64,000 bases of DNA from Trebouxia sp. TZW2008 (GCA_002118135.1 BDIU01000051.1:186001-250000); one strand, 5' to 3'. Counted from the first letter of the stretch, positions 1-12,312 are shown. The notes: a model not told the origin generated them from the letters alone. Made by a program: numbers and translations.

Positions 1-1020
1 CCCAAGCAGGTGTCGTGGACGGCCTGCAAAAGAGCAAAACCGTGGCAAGATCAGACAAGTCTGTGCATGGCAAGGCTTTAATGTCAAGTTTGCACACACA
101 GGCATGCAGATCAGCTGGTAAAGCATAAGCAAGCCATGCCAAAGCAGCTGTCATGGGTTACCTGATGAACAGACAACACTACGAGCAAGCTCAGCATGTG
201 GACTGTTTGACAGCAAAAGCAGCTTAAGATTGGTTGTCTTAGCACTTTTCCTATCAGCATCCAAGCTAGTCAACTGCTGGCATCTAGGACGTTAGACTGT
301 TGCAAAAGACAAACGTCGCCTGAGCTTGCTGTCCTGAGCTCTTTTGGTTGCTTCTTTCCCCCTGATGTTGCAGGGTCAAGCAAACAACCTGCAGCAGCAG
401 TAGGAAAAGCAGCAACAACAAGAGCTCACAAAACAAAATCAGGTCACCTTTGCTATGAACCAGTCTCGACGTCACATACGCCATGGCATCCTTTTGCAGC
501 TCAATTGGCCCTTGCTGTATTGATATGCAACACCACACGTGTTGCTTGCAGCAAGAGAGGCAGCATGAGCCATCCTCTCTGCTGCAGGTTGTGCATGTGG
601 CCTGTAATCAGTTTAGCAACAGCTACATGGGTTGCTACGTGGTCAGGTCATATGCTGCAAAACAACTTGAGCCTGCAGTCATCCTGCTGCATGCTGACGT
701 GGCTCAATGACACCAGGCACGTCAACATGCCTGGCTTTTGGCACAGCCTTGTGAATGTGAGCTTCTGTCAAACTCCAAAATCTTGACACGCCCATTATGC
801 ATTGACGCCCGATGCAGCTATGGCTGTTGCGCTGCATCAGATTTGTGCATATAAGGTGTACAAGCCTGCGTGTTGATAAGGCTCTATGACACCAGACACT
901 TAAGGATTGCAGCTTTGACGCGGATGTGTGAAACATGAGTCTGTCTGAGAAGGGGCATAGGTGTGCCTAGTATACATTGACGCCTGAGCTGGGCTCTTGT
1001 GCCGTATCCAGATTTGCCAC
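1..1020. other. No gene recognised
   Basis: No open frame here has family motifs or splice-consistent neighbours. The sequence is CpG-poor and full of TGCA/CATG words, like the introns elsewhere in the window. It may be intergenic or intronic to a gene beginning left of the window. Confidence 0.4.
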
Positions 1021-1029
1021 TAGGTCACG

Positions 1030-1345
1030 CCCCTACCTGCCATCAGGGCGTCCAACCCCTGCCCCCTCTCCCACGGTAGCGCTGCCAGTGGGTCTCACCC
1101 CAACCCGCCATGGATCAGTCATTCCCCCCATTCCTGCCAATGGGTCAACCCCAAGCCCCCATTGGGTCAGCCTCCCACCCCTCCAAGTCCCTAGTGGTCC
1201 CTAGCCCTCTGTAAGCCAAACTCCAGCGCTGTCAGTATGTCAGACGCCAGCCCAGTGGGTTGATCCCCAAACCCCAGTGGGTCAGCTCCCTCCCCCCCAG
1301 CCCCCGGTGGGTCAACCCCCAACCCTTCAGTGGGGTGGCACGCAA
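1030..1345. repeat. TGGGTCA / CCCCA-rich imperfect tandem repeat
   Basis: The words TGGGTCA and AACCCC recur about every 20-30 bases (for example near 1145, 1165, 1280 and 1310), giving a C-rich plus strand. The units differ too much for an exact unit length. No coding role is visible, although proline-rich frames run through it. Confidence 0.6.
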
Positions 1346-1967
1346 GCCGCAATGGGTGAGCACCAAGCCTCCCCTCCCCTTTTCAACCTGCATAAGTCCA
1401 ATGCAGCTTTTGCAGTCAGGCCATCTGATTGCTGCAGATGTCACCAGATGTCTGGCTTAGCTAGCTGACACTGCTTTGTTGGTTTTCACGTCTTGCAGGC
1501 GCAACATACGGTTCTTGATTAGGCAATGGGTGTCTTTGACAGCTGGCTGGCAGAAGCTGTATAACGGTCTATCTTGGAGAGAAAACAAATGGGCAGACTT
1601 GCCAAAGTAATGGCATCTAATATTGCTAGCCAACTTTTTCCTCCAGGCGGACTGTTGTGACATGTTTGTATTGCACTTCTACCTAGTCAGCTGTCATTGA
1701 CAACCTTGCCTGAGCAAGAGTCATGTGTTATGCTGTGAAAGTGTGATCCTGTTATTTGTGACTCTGTTCACCTGCCTGTCCCCTTGTCAATTCTGCCAAA
1801 ACTGCTAGGAGCAAAGCGCTTGACTGAACAGGAATCTTTTTTTGTGCCTCCGCGCTGTGTATGTAACGACCTAGCAGCATGATGATCTTGAGATTGCCCA
1901 AGCAGCTGGGAGTGGCGCCCATGTCTGGTCAACAGATGTGTGTTGCGCTTTCAGAGACAGAAGACAA

Positions 1968-2050
1968 GAAACATTGCAGCATGATGACAGTGTAAGAAAC
2001 ATTGTAGCATGATGACAGTGTAAGCAACATTGTAGCATGATGACAGTGTT
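1968..2050. repeat. 28-bp tandem repeat, 3 copies
   Basis: A unit of about 28 bp, beginning AGAAACATTG and ending GATGACAGTG, occurs three times in a row with one or two changes per copy. It is a short minisatellite in non-coding DNA. Confidence 0.85.
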
Positions 2051-2149
2051 GAACCCGCCTGTTCAGCTGTCAATGATGCCCAATCTTGGAACAGAGGTGT
2101 CTGTTGTGCCTTCAGGCCATGCATGCAGCAAAGCCGCATTACGGCACAG

Positions 2150-2240
2150 CAAGGACCCAGAAGCGCACCTTAGTCCTGCTACAGCAGGGCTCAGTGCTGA
2201 GGACTGTTCCGTTTCCGTACCTGTGCCACTAGTGGGAATG
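2150..2240. repeat. Dispersed repeat, copy A (partner at 6466-6560)
   Basis: About 90 bp containing ACCCAGAAGCGCACC and CTACAGCAGGGCTCAGTGCTG is matched, with scattered changes, by the segment at 6466-6560 in the same orientation. No terminal repeats or coding capacity are visible. It could be a fragment of an old transposon or of a local duplication. Confidence 0.65.
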
Positions 2241-3280
2241 TTGAGTATATGTGTGGAATCTTGGCAAGCATGATGGCAAGTTTCTTGGCTCCTGTTCAGC
2301 TGGGCTGCCATTGCGCTGCTTCTGCCTGATCACTCGTTGAGACCCTTCATTGGATAAGCATTGCATGTTATCCTTGCAAGGTCTGCATGCAAGTATTGGA
2401 TGCTCTGTTGAAATGGAAATGGCCCTAGTCATCTCAGTTGCAATAGGCCATCCAATACGTGCAGCAAGACTTGTACATGGTACCTGCAACTAGATGCATG
2501 CATAACAGCTGTTCAGGCAGGGTTTGCACATATGGACATCATGATGAAAGCCAAGCTTGTGAGCATGGGCATGCATGCTAGACAGGTGTTATGCCAGTCA
2601 CTCAGACTGCCTCATAGCAAGAAGCAAATGACCAAGGCTCAGGCTTGACAAACAGGTGATATGTCAGACCTGAAGACTGGAGCTCATGACATGGTCGAAA
2701 ATGCATGTAGGCAGTTGTAGACTTTCCTTCCTCAGCGTGGTCTGCTTCTGTGATGCCATCGACTTTGTGGTGTGTCGACCTCTTGATCCATGGTGTGGCA
2801 GAGTTTGACCATGTTGAGCAAGAATGGATGAAGTCCATGTTTGTCTTCATGCCTCGTCAAGCTAACATGCAGCTATCAGAGCACATTACTGACACTGTTT
2901 CTAGTTGCCCAATCTTCTCTTGCGCTACTGTTACACAACTAGTGCTCTGTTGGCATGCTTTGTGAAGTGTTATAGCTTCAATGAATTGGCACTGTTGTTG
3001 CATCAGAAATCACACACTTCAGCGGTGTTTGCTCCTCATTCTCCAGCTTCTTGCACAAAATCCAGCAACTTGCCTGTCAACACCAGCTGCTGTTGCCGCT
3101 CCAATCAATGTTTGATGGCCTTGCCAACGGCATGCAAATTGGCTTGGCTTGCTCAAACCTGCAGATTGTCATACCTGTCTTGTCATGTAACACAATTGCA
3201 CATTGACATTTCAATCAGTTGCTTGGCAATAATGCAACCTGTTTGTTTTGTTGCCAAATTGCAAGCAAGGGCAATGTCCT

Positions 3281-3456
3281 TTTTGGTGGCAAGAGTTGTA
3301 TCAATTCAGGGTTTAGGGGTTCAAACCCTAGAAACCTGCTGGCTGCCTTGACACAGCAATGGGTCAAGTTTTGGTGGCAAGAGTTATATCAATTGAGGGT
3401 TCAGGGGTTCAAATCCTAGAAACCTGTTGGCTGCCTTGACACAGCAATGGGTCAAA
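3281..3456 (+). repeat. tRNA-like (SINE-like) 88-bp unit, two tandem copies
   Basis: Two copies start at 3281 and 3369, 88 bp apart, and are nearly identical. Each contains TGGCAAGAGTTG, which resembles a pol III A box, followed about 30 bases later by GGTTCAAACCC or GGTTCAAATCC, a good B box/T-loop match with a short complementary stem. The downstream part (GCTGCCTTGACACAGCAATGG) is echoed around 4560. No acceptor stem or full cloverleaf was found, so this is read as a tRNA-derived SINE or tRNA relic. Confidence 0.5.
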
Positions 3457-3699
3457 TTTGGGCCTAAAGCAACAAGAGGAACAAGTAAGCCTGGTGGGTT
3501 TTGGATACTATCATGTGCACATGAAAGTTTCTGCGACCTTCACGCTTACTGAGCTTTAGTAACTGTTGTTGCTGGGCGCATGATCCACATGGCTGCCGCA
3601 AAGCAGCCAAGACAAAATTACACAAACTTTGGCACACACCTGAGCATTTTGACATTAACAATGCACAAAGCATACGGGCACATTGTATTGTCACATTCA

Positions 3700-5480
3700 G
3701 ATAATGTCAGCAACAGCTGATGCCCTTGCCATCTTTGCAATCCATTGAGTGATGTCACAAAGTCAGCAGCTTATACAAACCACACTCACAAAGATGTCAG
3801 CAACAGCTGGTAACATTGGCATGCTTGCCATCAGTTGGTGATCACACACAGTGAGCGACTTGTCTAGAGGTCACACTCAGGCAAGGATGTCAATAACAGC
3901 TGATTGGCAAGCAGTGTTGTATGGCGTCCCAGCTGGGGAACAAGGCACGTGACCAGATGTCCTGCTCACAGTCTGGTGTTGCCAGCTGGGCAGCAATACA
4001 CAGTCTCTGCAACACTGACTGGGGATGATGCTCTCGCCTAGGCAACAGCTGTCACAGGGTCCTGTTGGATACAGAGTTTGCTGCGCATTGCGTAGTCGCA
4101 CTCAGACCAGGTCACCAGGTCAGTAACAGCTGTTTGACAGGCAGTGATGTACGGCGTCCCAGCTGGTGAACGAGGCACATGACCAGATGTCCGATCTTGC
4201 TAACGGTCTGAAGTTGCCAGCTGGGCAGCTATACACACTCATCTGCTGAGACGTCAATACACTAGCAGCAGCTGCTGGCAATCAGGACGCAGATCACAGA
4301 CGCTAAAATGCCTCAACAAGTGAGTGGCCACTGTGTTTGAACATTGACCAAGTTTGTGTAATTGTACCGTGACTCCTCACACTGTAGCTGAGCCAAAGCT
4401 GCAGTTGTTGGTACAGCTGTCTTGCCCCTGAAAGGCAGCTGCACATTCACATGTTTTTTCCTTGCTTTGCAATGTTGTGACCTTGTGATTGGTTGGTGAA
4501 ATGCAAGCAATGGCATCATCTTTCTTTGATGGTAATGCCTGTATCTCTCAAAAAACTGTCAGCTGCCTTGCTGGAGCAATGGATCAAAGTTGGGCCCAGC
4601 AAGCAAAGGAGCTGAGAAAGTCAGTTGAGGCTGCAATCTTGTTCTGTGTACATAACAGGATTGAGATCTCACCTGGCTTACTAATGTCTGGCTGCTGTTG
4701 TTGCTGGGCAATTTGTGCACCTGCTGCTGCTGCAAGGCAGCCGTCACATCAAGATAGCTCGGAACTTTGGGCGCTGTTATGCACAGAGCTTGTAGACACA
4801 TATGTAGGGCACACACAGGCAAGGATACCAGCAACAGCTGATGTCCCTGCAACCCTCGCAATCAGCTGCCATCACACAGAGATTGCGGCTTTTGTAGGCG
4901 TCAAATCCAGGCAAGGATGTGAGTAACAGCTAGTTGGCAGCCAATGCTGCATGGCGTCGGGTTCATGTTCTTCCCTAGGTAACAGCTGTTTACAGGGTCC
5001 TGTTGGACACAGAGCTTGCTGCACATCATGTAGTAATACTCAGACCAGGTCGTCAGTAAAAGCTGATTGGCCGGCAGTGGGGTATGGCAGCCCAGCTAGG
5101 AACAAGGCAATATATAGTCAGATGTCTAATGTTTGGCAAGCCTCGTGGTTTTCAGATAAGGTTGTCAGTACCAGCTGATTAGCCTTTAGTGACCTGTTGC
5201 AGCCCGGATAAAAAACAAGGCCTGTAATCAGATGTCTGCTGTTTGGCAAGCCTCATGCTGCTCATTCAAGGGTATCAGTACCAGCTGGTTGGCCTGTAGT
5301 CACCTATGGCAGTCCAGCTGAAGATCAATGCATCATATGATCATATGTTGTCAGGTTGGCAAGCCGGGTCTTGCTCAAGCAAGGACTGCAGTGACAGCTG
5401 GTTGGTTGGCAGTGGGGTATGGCAGCACAGCTGGAGATCAGGGAACGTCATCAGATATCAACAATCTGGCAAGCCTGCTC
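3700..5480. repeat. Degenerate 'CAGCTG ladder' tandem array
   Basis: About twelve degenerate units recur with a phrase like GTCAGTAACAGCTG at roughly 3705, 3795, 3887, 4115, 4250, 4826, 4917, 4975, 5050, 5160, 5270 and 5390. In the better units it is followed by TTGGCNNGCAGTG and a GTATGGCGTCCCAGCTGG-like phrase. Spacing is about 90-115 bp, with higher-order doubling (3890-4020 resembles 4115-4240). The reading frames through it are not conserved between units, so it is treated as non-coding. Confidence 0.75.
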
Positions 5481-6465
5481 TTGCTCACGCTCTGTGGTTG
5501 ACAGTGGTCTTGCTATACAGCACTTCTACTCGATCAATTCTTACTACTACCCCTGTCTGAGCACGAGCTGTTTGCTGTGCAAGACTTGCACATCGTGCCT
5601 GTAAGATGTGCATGGACACCTTGCATACGTATACTCCCTCCAAGGGTTAGGCGTGCTCTTGAGCTTTGATCAGCAATTACCTTGTCCACAGGCTGAAATG
5701 GCCTGTGCCTTGCAACTGCAGTGCATTAACTGTGCAGCTTCTATTGTTGGTATTTGTGCTACTGCATTTGCTCCAATCGCTGCCAGGCCCTTTTCAAGTG
5801 TGGCGACGAGGCCATGACAAAAGGACATGACAGGCAGAAGCAAGCGCGGCGGCATGAACAGCATCATACAAGCTGCACATCTCACCTATTGGAACGCACA
5901 AATAAAATGGGAAGCTGCTCATGCGTGTACCAAGTGGCTGACATGTTCACTTTAATCCCCTTGTTCTGGCTCAATCATGTTAGTGGCGTCTTTCTCAGTT
6001 AGGTGCTGCCACAAGCAATGTGCAGACTCCGCTGACAAAATTGGGCCAGAAGCACAGGGATTCATTTGATGTTGTCACACCACATAGTACAAAGTTGGTT
6101 GAATGTGGAGCATTGCACTGGCTGAGTCATGTGCTGATTTACTAAAACCAAGATTCAAAAGAACAAAAGTGGGCCTTGAGGTAATGTCGAGTCCTGTGAC
6201 TACACACTGACTGAAGCAGGACTGACAGCTGCCTGTCACCCAAAAGAGACTTGCCTGATTAGAATGTGGTAGCGCACCTTTTGCCCTGACAGATTCAGCT
6301 GTGCAAGCACGAACAGCTCAGTTTCAACTTTCGCTATGCCCTGCAACGGATCTGGTATGCAAAGGGTCTTGAGCAATGCAAGCCTGCTTTGGAACCAATG
6401 ACCGCACTGGTACCAGGGTTGACTTACATCCTCCTTGCATCACATGCATGGCAGAATTTGCAGTA
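5481..6465. other. No gene recognised
   Basis: Small frames only. A minus-strand frame around 5690-5860 has moderately protein-like composition but no recognisable motif or splice-consistent partner. Nothing else is supportable. Confidence 0.35.
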
Positions 6466-6560
6466 GGACCCAAAAGCGAACCTCAGTCCTGCCACAGCAG
6501 GGCTTAGTGCTGCTTTTTGGCAGGACTATCCCGTATCTGTGCCAGTAGTCATTAGAGTGT
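6466..6560. repeat. Dispersed repeat, copy B (partner at 2150-2240)
   Basis: Second copy of the element at 2150-2240, same orientation, sharing CCTCAGTCCTGCCACAGCAG-like and CCCGTATCTGTGCC-like words. It lies just upstream of a possible coiled-coil gene. Confidence 0.65.
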
Positions 6561-6773
6561 GGGCAGATAAGAGTGGCGAAGCATATCCTTGCCTGCTTGA
6601 GTGGTCTAACAGCACTGTAGCTCTCAGAGCATATCTGTAGATGCTGATCTTGTAAGGCGACTGACATGCTACTGGGACTGCAGCAGCCAACTGCAATGGA
6701 GCATTTGCTGTTGCTGTATCAGCTCAGACATTGACACACTCAATTTGTGGAGAATTGTTTGCTGTGCTTGCAG

Positions 6774-8388
6774 ACGCCCCGGCCAACAGCAGACAAAGCT
6801 AGAGATGGTTGGGCATATATGGAAGCAGAACGATTGAAAAGGAATCAGCCGTGTGAAGCATACATTGAAGCGCATGAATCATGACCTTGGTGAAGAATTT
6901 GACTACGCTGAAATGCTCAGAATGTCTATTGCACAGCAAACGGCGCAGCGTGAGGCGGAGAAGCAAAACCTAAAACATTTCAAAGAGCAATGGTTTCAGC
7001 AGCAGCAACAGCTTCTTTTGCATCAAAGACTGTACGCGCCAATCGCATCTCAGCTTCAAGAGCACATTGAATGCTTGCAACGACAGAAGGAGTCTGATCA
7101 GGATCTGCAGCAGCAGTATATGGAGCGTATTGTGCGGGCAGACAACTAATGGAACTTCTTGATCTCTACACAAGCGAATATGCAGAAATGAGGCAGAAAT
7201 TCTCTTTGATTGGTGACCCCATAACAGATCCAGAATTTGGTAAGCTTGCACCTAATTGATGAGTATCACCCTCTGCTCTGGAATATTGCTTCAGACACTT
7301 GTGTGATATTGTGAATTGCAATGCCTTAGCTTGCCTGTTGCAAAGCATAGATGGCACAATGTACATGCTGTGTTGAGAATGGCAGCTTGCTACCATCTTA
7401 GCATGGCGCTCAGACTTGTGGCTTGTTTGTGCAGTGAGGAGGTATGGCGTCGTGCCATACCAGGATGATGACTAGCCCCAGCATGATAGAGTTCCACCCT
7501 GGCAACAGCAGCGAATCTTGGCATGCTTCCTTGACCTCACTCTACCCGGCCTTTGTCAAGCAACAACTGTGCTCATGGCGCCAACTTGACATCGACATTA
7601 GCAGCTTTGTTGCACTGCAGCTTTTGGCTTGACTCGATAAATGCACTCCAGCCCAAGCCTGTGCAAATCTTACACCACAGCTATGATGTCTGTAGTGCAG
7701 TATAGTTCTCTGTACAGGTGATTTGGCACAACCGCTCATGTGTGGCAAAAGCATGACATGCACACAAATAGCTTACTGTAAAAGAACTCACGGCAGCTGT
7801 GTAAGGCAGCGGCATGGGAGATGCACTGATTTGGATCAAGCAGCTGAGTGTTGCACAGTGGCAAGCTTGTGCATGCATGCGTATATCACGGTGCCAGTCT
7901 GAGGGTGTTGTTTGCATGATTATGCAACCCATCACTGTGCTGAAAGTTACACCAGGCAATCAGGCCACCCCACTGGTCTCGTACACTTAGTGGTCAATTT
8001 TTGTGTGTCGTGGATTGTGTGGTATGTCATCTGAAACTTGAGTAGCATATGCATGCAATAGCAATGAACATAGAGGCACACAAACCAGTAAGTAGAAAGG
8101 CAGACCATCTCAGGCACCAAATACAGGTCAATATGACACACTGTATGAGTAGACCGCCTTGACGACCTCGACGATGAGCCAACAAAACTCGCTGGACTTC
8201 GCTATGCAAGCATGACACTTGTGAAGCATGCACACAGCGTTATAATGCTGGCACTGAAGAAAGCTTTCGGGGATCACATCCTCAATGCAATGACAGCAGA
8301 TGCAGGGCTTTGGTCAATGCCTGGAGCTGTCGAGGCATCTAGATGCACCATGTTCTTGCAAACACAGAGTATTATAACACAAGACTGA
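6774..8388 (+). CDS. Possible coiled-coil protein gene, frame interrupted
   Basis: I do not recognise this product. A CAG acceptor precedes 6774 and a charged frame follows. It shifts by one frame near 6850-6890 into a Gln/Glu-rich stretch at about 6890-7149 that looks like a coiled coil with a QQQQQ run. It shifts again near 7140 into a frame that ends at a GTAAGC donor after 7239. A further exon at 8150-8388 (acceptor TATGAG) matches that donor's phase and contains the motif DDLDDEPTKL. The charged, helical composition is unlike surrounding intron sequence, so coding is likely. The two shifts lack room for normal introns, so they may be sequencing errors, very short introns or pseudogene decay. 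The start was not located. Confidence 0.4.
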
Positions 8389-8684
8389 AGGTACTGCAGT
8401 GAGACCCAGCCCCTGAGTAACATGTGGCTGAGGAATGAAATTCAGTAGCCTGTTCTATCTACCTATGTGCAACATCCCCTCAGCAGCAACATGGCAAACC
8501 CCTTGCAATTGCTATCACGATCATTGATAACATACACCTGCATCCTGTGGGTACAATGGCTACGCGCACAACACTGCAGCAACTCTCTAAATCATGCAAC
8601 AGCAGTGTGCTGAGTCAATTGGCAATCATAAAACGCAGCATCACAGGCACGGGCTATCGATCTAATTCAGGCCGATTTGACCAA

Positions 8685-11600
8685 TCATCGCCCCCTGCGA
8701 GCAAAGCCCCCACGACCACGGCCAAAGCTACCACCACCTCTGCTAGAGCCGCCACCTCTACCACCGCCACCTCTGCCTCCAAATCCTCCTCTGCCACCGC
8801 CACCATAGCCGCCACCGCCATAACCACCGCCACCATACCCTCCACCACTGCCATACCCTCCTTGACTGCCGTAACTGCTTTCACCACCGTCCCTTGCTTT
8901 CAGTTCAGGCAGCTCCTGAGGTACTAAGAGGAAAGCCCCATGGCCGCCCCCCCTTGCTAGACTGGCACTGTCATCATCATCGTCACTCTTGCCTGGGCAG
9001 GCGCCAATGAAGGACTGCAGCAGTACACAGCATTGGTGAGCCCCAAGACTGGATTCTGTGCTTAAACAAATTTGAAACAGCTCTGGCAAAGATCATCAGT
9101 ACACAGACCCGACTGACGCTGCTTGAATTGCTGTAGGCAATGTGCTTGCCATGGCAAGATCGTGATTATGGGTGACCACAATCACAGATTGCAAGCAATT
9201 GCAGGCATCTGCTTTGAGCAAGCAGCCCAGACAAAGCAGGCACTTGGTCCCCTTCAATTCTCATTGGAGCTTCACCCCCTCCCGCCACCTCAACCCACAG
9301 TGTGACGACACAGTAGAGTGCAACAGAGAAATACCTGTGCAAGCTTGGAGGGCACATCAAACACAGCACTCTTGCCGTTTGCTGTCAGACTCAATTGCTT
9401 CACATTTCTTGCAGATCCCAGACTAAAGTTGACACAACACAGGGCAACAACGCAATAAACTGCAATGAGGGTGTACCTGTACAAGCTTTCAAAGACGGCG
9501 CTCTTGCCATCTGCTGTCAGGCTCATCCGCTTCCAATTTGGCATATCCCAAACACAAGGTCAATACAAGAAAGATAAAGTCAAACTGCTCAGAACCTGTG
9601 CAAGATAGTGTGACATAGGTGTACCTGTGCAAGCTTAGAGGGCACGTCAAAAACGGCGCTCTTGCCATCTGCTGTCAGGCTCATCCGCTTTACTTCCTCA
9701 ACAGTCTCCTCAGAGGGCATGTGCTTCTTCAAAAATGAGAACACCAAGCCTGGCCGCTGAATCTCTGTGGGTGAAGTGAACATGAGGGTTGTGAAGTCCT
9801 CATGCGCTGTCAGCAGAGATCTCGCCTGCACACAAAGAGCTGTCATTGCTCAGCAGCACATGAGACAAGAACTGCACATTGCAAGGGTTTCCCTGCAGGC
9901 AAGGTGAGTGCAAGAGTGGTGAGAGGCTCATGCACTGTCAGCAACTTGACCTGCGCTTATAGCAAGCTTTACTATAGCCTGACACTCAACTGAACTCCAG
10001 ATACAAAGTGCCTGGGGCAGCACACATTGCAACAAGGATATATCTCCAGACAGCGTCTGAGGCTACGCTGCCGTCACACACCTTCACAATCTATGAGGGC
10101 CAATTGATATTCATTTGAGCAGATGTTCACTCATTCAACCATGCATCATTTCTGCTGGGTTGGCAGAAGTCTATACCAAACCAAACAATCTAACAAATCA
10201 TAGCGTTTGCATGAGCCTACCTTGAGCTCAGTGTTGCCAGTAATCTTGGCAAGGGCCAAAGCCAGCGCCTTCTCAGCAGGCATATCCTGTAGAAGCTCAG
10301 CAGCTGCAGCCTGGAACCAGGGAATGATCTGCCCGTCCATCTCCCTTAGTGCCTCCACAGCACGCTCGCCTACATCAATTGAAACTGGCTGTAAGCACAC
10401 TGTACTACAACATTGCATGGATGACTTTGTTGGTAAAGACCATGGAAATGTCAAATAGGGCTTTGCAGGCAGCCGCCTGGGACCTGGGGAGGTTCTGCTC
10501 ATTTGTCTCCCTCAGCGCCTCCAGAGCATGCTCACCAACTTTGAGGCCACAGCAGCAAGCGCTTTTGCATTTGAACTCACTCAACTGTTGTACATCTTGC
10601 ATGCAGCTCATCATCGACACTGTTAATCAAGCACGCGCAGTTACATGGAGACATTTGACACAGCATAGCCACTGAACAACGACAGCTGGCCCCTTGAAGC
10701 ACAGAAAAAGATGCATTTGTCAATTTGGCTCAAATTGGCTTAAAACAACAATAAATGAGAAACAGGATTCACACCTGCAACTTTGGCCATGTCTGCAGGC
10801 TGGGGCGCCCCAGTGCGCTCAAACTTGACCCCAGCCTTCTTCTCTATGAAGGGGATGAGGCCCTCCTTGTTACGCCCCACCAGGGTCACACACACCCCAG
10901 TCTTGCCCGCACGCCCAGTACGCCCTGCAAGCACCAAGCAGTACACTCTGTTGGTCTAGTGTTACCAGGTAATTACCAGCATGCCATAGATACTATCCCA
11001 AAAGCTATTATTTGGCCACAGGCTACGACATGCTGCTGAGCCTGGGTCCTGGTGGAACAGACAATATGCAGCATCAACAGTGCATCGTGCACAATGCTCA
11101 ACCTGTATCCAAACTTCAGGTGGCATGAATGTATGCACACCAGGCCATGGATGGGCTGACTGACTGCAGCTACACTACTGTGTAGTTGAGAGCAACTGGA
11201 GTGCTGACGGCATCCTAGCAGAAGCATGCTGCCTAGCAGGTCAAACTCCAGCATAGCCGACGCCAAAAGCAGTAGCTTAGAGGCGGACCATTACAAGCAT
11301 CATATCAGCGTCAGTGGCGCAAAGCATCAGGCTGCAAGCAATCAGCAGTAGAGTCGCAAGCAAAACAAGAAGTAGAAAAACTACGCGATTGATCTGATCA
11401 GTACCTGATCTGTGAATGTAGGTCTCTGGGTCTTTGGGAGGCTCACACTGCACCACGAGCTCCACACCGCTGATATCTAGACCCCTAGCTGCAACGTCTG
11501 TGGCCACAAGCACTGGGAACTTGCCACTGCGAAAGCCTGCCAAGGTGACTTCTCTTTGACTCTGCAGACACAAGTGCAGTGAGAACCACATCTCTGAGCG

Positions 11601-12053
11601 TAAACTACAGCAATGGCACCACTCCTTGATACATTGTTGACGCAGTTAAGCAAAAGCGCATAACAGAACTGCTACAATACTTGTATGAACATGAACGCAA
11701 AACACATGCCACAAATGGTACAATACATGTAAGGACATGTATGTAACCTCCCAAGCTGCTGCTTGAGACGGAGGTTCCCAATGCAACCCTTGATAGCGCA
11801 TGATCTGCTCTTGCATTGCCTCCTTGACGAAGTAGGCACTGAGGTGAGGACATACCTGAGGGATGTCTCCATGCAATGCCATGGCTCCGCAGGTGTCTGA
11901 CAACGAAGCTGTCAGCTCATTGGCATCCTTCTTGGTATCTGTGAACACTATGGAGCGGCCGGCACAGCCATGGGACTTGATCATGTCTGCCACAATGGTG
12001 CTGCGCTGGGACCAGTGGCATGGCAGAACTAGATGCTGCACACTTGTAGATGC
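8685..12053 (-). CDS. DEAD-box RNA helicase, C-terminal half (DDX21 / plant RH3-RH7 type)
   Basis: ATP-dependent RNA helicase, probably for ribosome or organelle RNA work. Exons, in reading order: 12053-11856, 11561-11405, 10924-10775, 10369-10221, 9825-9625, 9080-8685; all phases join. Visible are the start of RecA domain 2 (RSIVFTDTK), the motif IV-V region with [10 protein letters not shown] (motif V), [13 protein letters not shown] (motif VI), the APQPAD linker typical of the DDX21/RH3 group, a GUCT-like domain ([14 protein letters not shown]), an acidic DDDDD run and a Gly/Arg-rich GYGGGG/RGG tail. The first RecA domain (Q motif, Walker A, DEAD, SAT) was not found between 12.06 kb and the divergent ITPK start at 15.07 kb. 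The gene is therefore truncated, mis-assembled, or continues in exons I cannot see. Subfamily is known only from these C-terminal traits. Confidence 0.85.
9331..9542 (-). repeat. Two donor-side pseudo-exon copies of the helicase GUCT exon
   Basis: Downstream of the working exon (9825-9625) lie two partial copies, 9542-9471 and 9412-9331. Both repeat the exon's last 60-80 bases (peptide [11 protein letters not shown], then [11 protein letters not shown]) with the following GTAC/GTAT donor. Neither begins with a credible in-phase acceptor. They look like tandem duplications now inside the intron, though the first keeps an open frame. Confidence 0.85.
10440..10550 (-). repeat. Acceptor-side partial copy of helicase exon at 10369-10221
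   Basis: The segment repeats the start of the next exon (peptide [14 protein letters not shown] versus [14 protein letters not shown]) and lies just upstream of it on the minus strand. It lacks the second half of the exon and its donor. Confidence 0.8.
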
Positions 12054-12312
12054 CTGCAGCACCATGCAACAATGAGCTTCAAAGATGCTGAGAACAACAG
12101 CAGATCAAAAACAACAGCAGGTTGAGAAAAGAGGCGAGTGTACAGTGCATGGCATTCGTAGGGACGCTGAGCACAATTGACCTGACAAGCAAAGACTTAG
12201 CATCACTTGCAACTGCAACCAACAAGACAGCTGTCAGGGTGAGACCATGCACACTGTAAGTACTGAACAACCTGCGTGAGCTTGTCTCTTAGGCAGACAG
12301 ACCATAGGGTAT
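12054..12312. other. Region expected to hold the helicase N-terminal exons; none seen
   Basis: The helicase exon at 12053 starts at a clean acceptor, so a coding exon should precede it here or further right. Minus-strand frames in this stretch show no SAT, DEAD or Walker A motif. Confidence 0.5.

Noticed and set aside
3300..3330. Genuine tRNA gene
   Set aside because: The B-box/T-arm is present but no acceptor stem, anticodon arm or full cloverleaf could be folded.
2905..3351. 148-codon plus-strand frame
   Set aside because: Cys/Ser-rich low-information composition, overlaps the tRNA-like repeat, no family motif.
4489..4926. 145-codon plus-strand frame
   Set aside because: Runs through the CAGCTG ladder; repeat units do not keep the frame.
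8547..8927. Thr/Ala-rich plus-strand frame
   Set aside because: Antisense shadow of the helicase Gly-rich tail.
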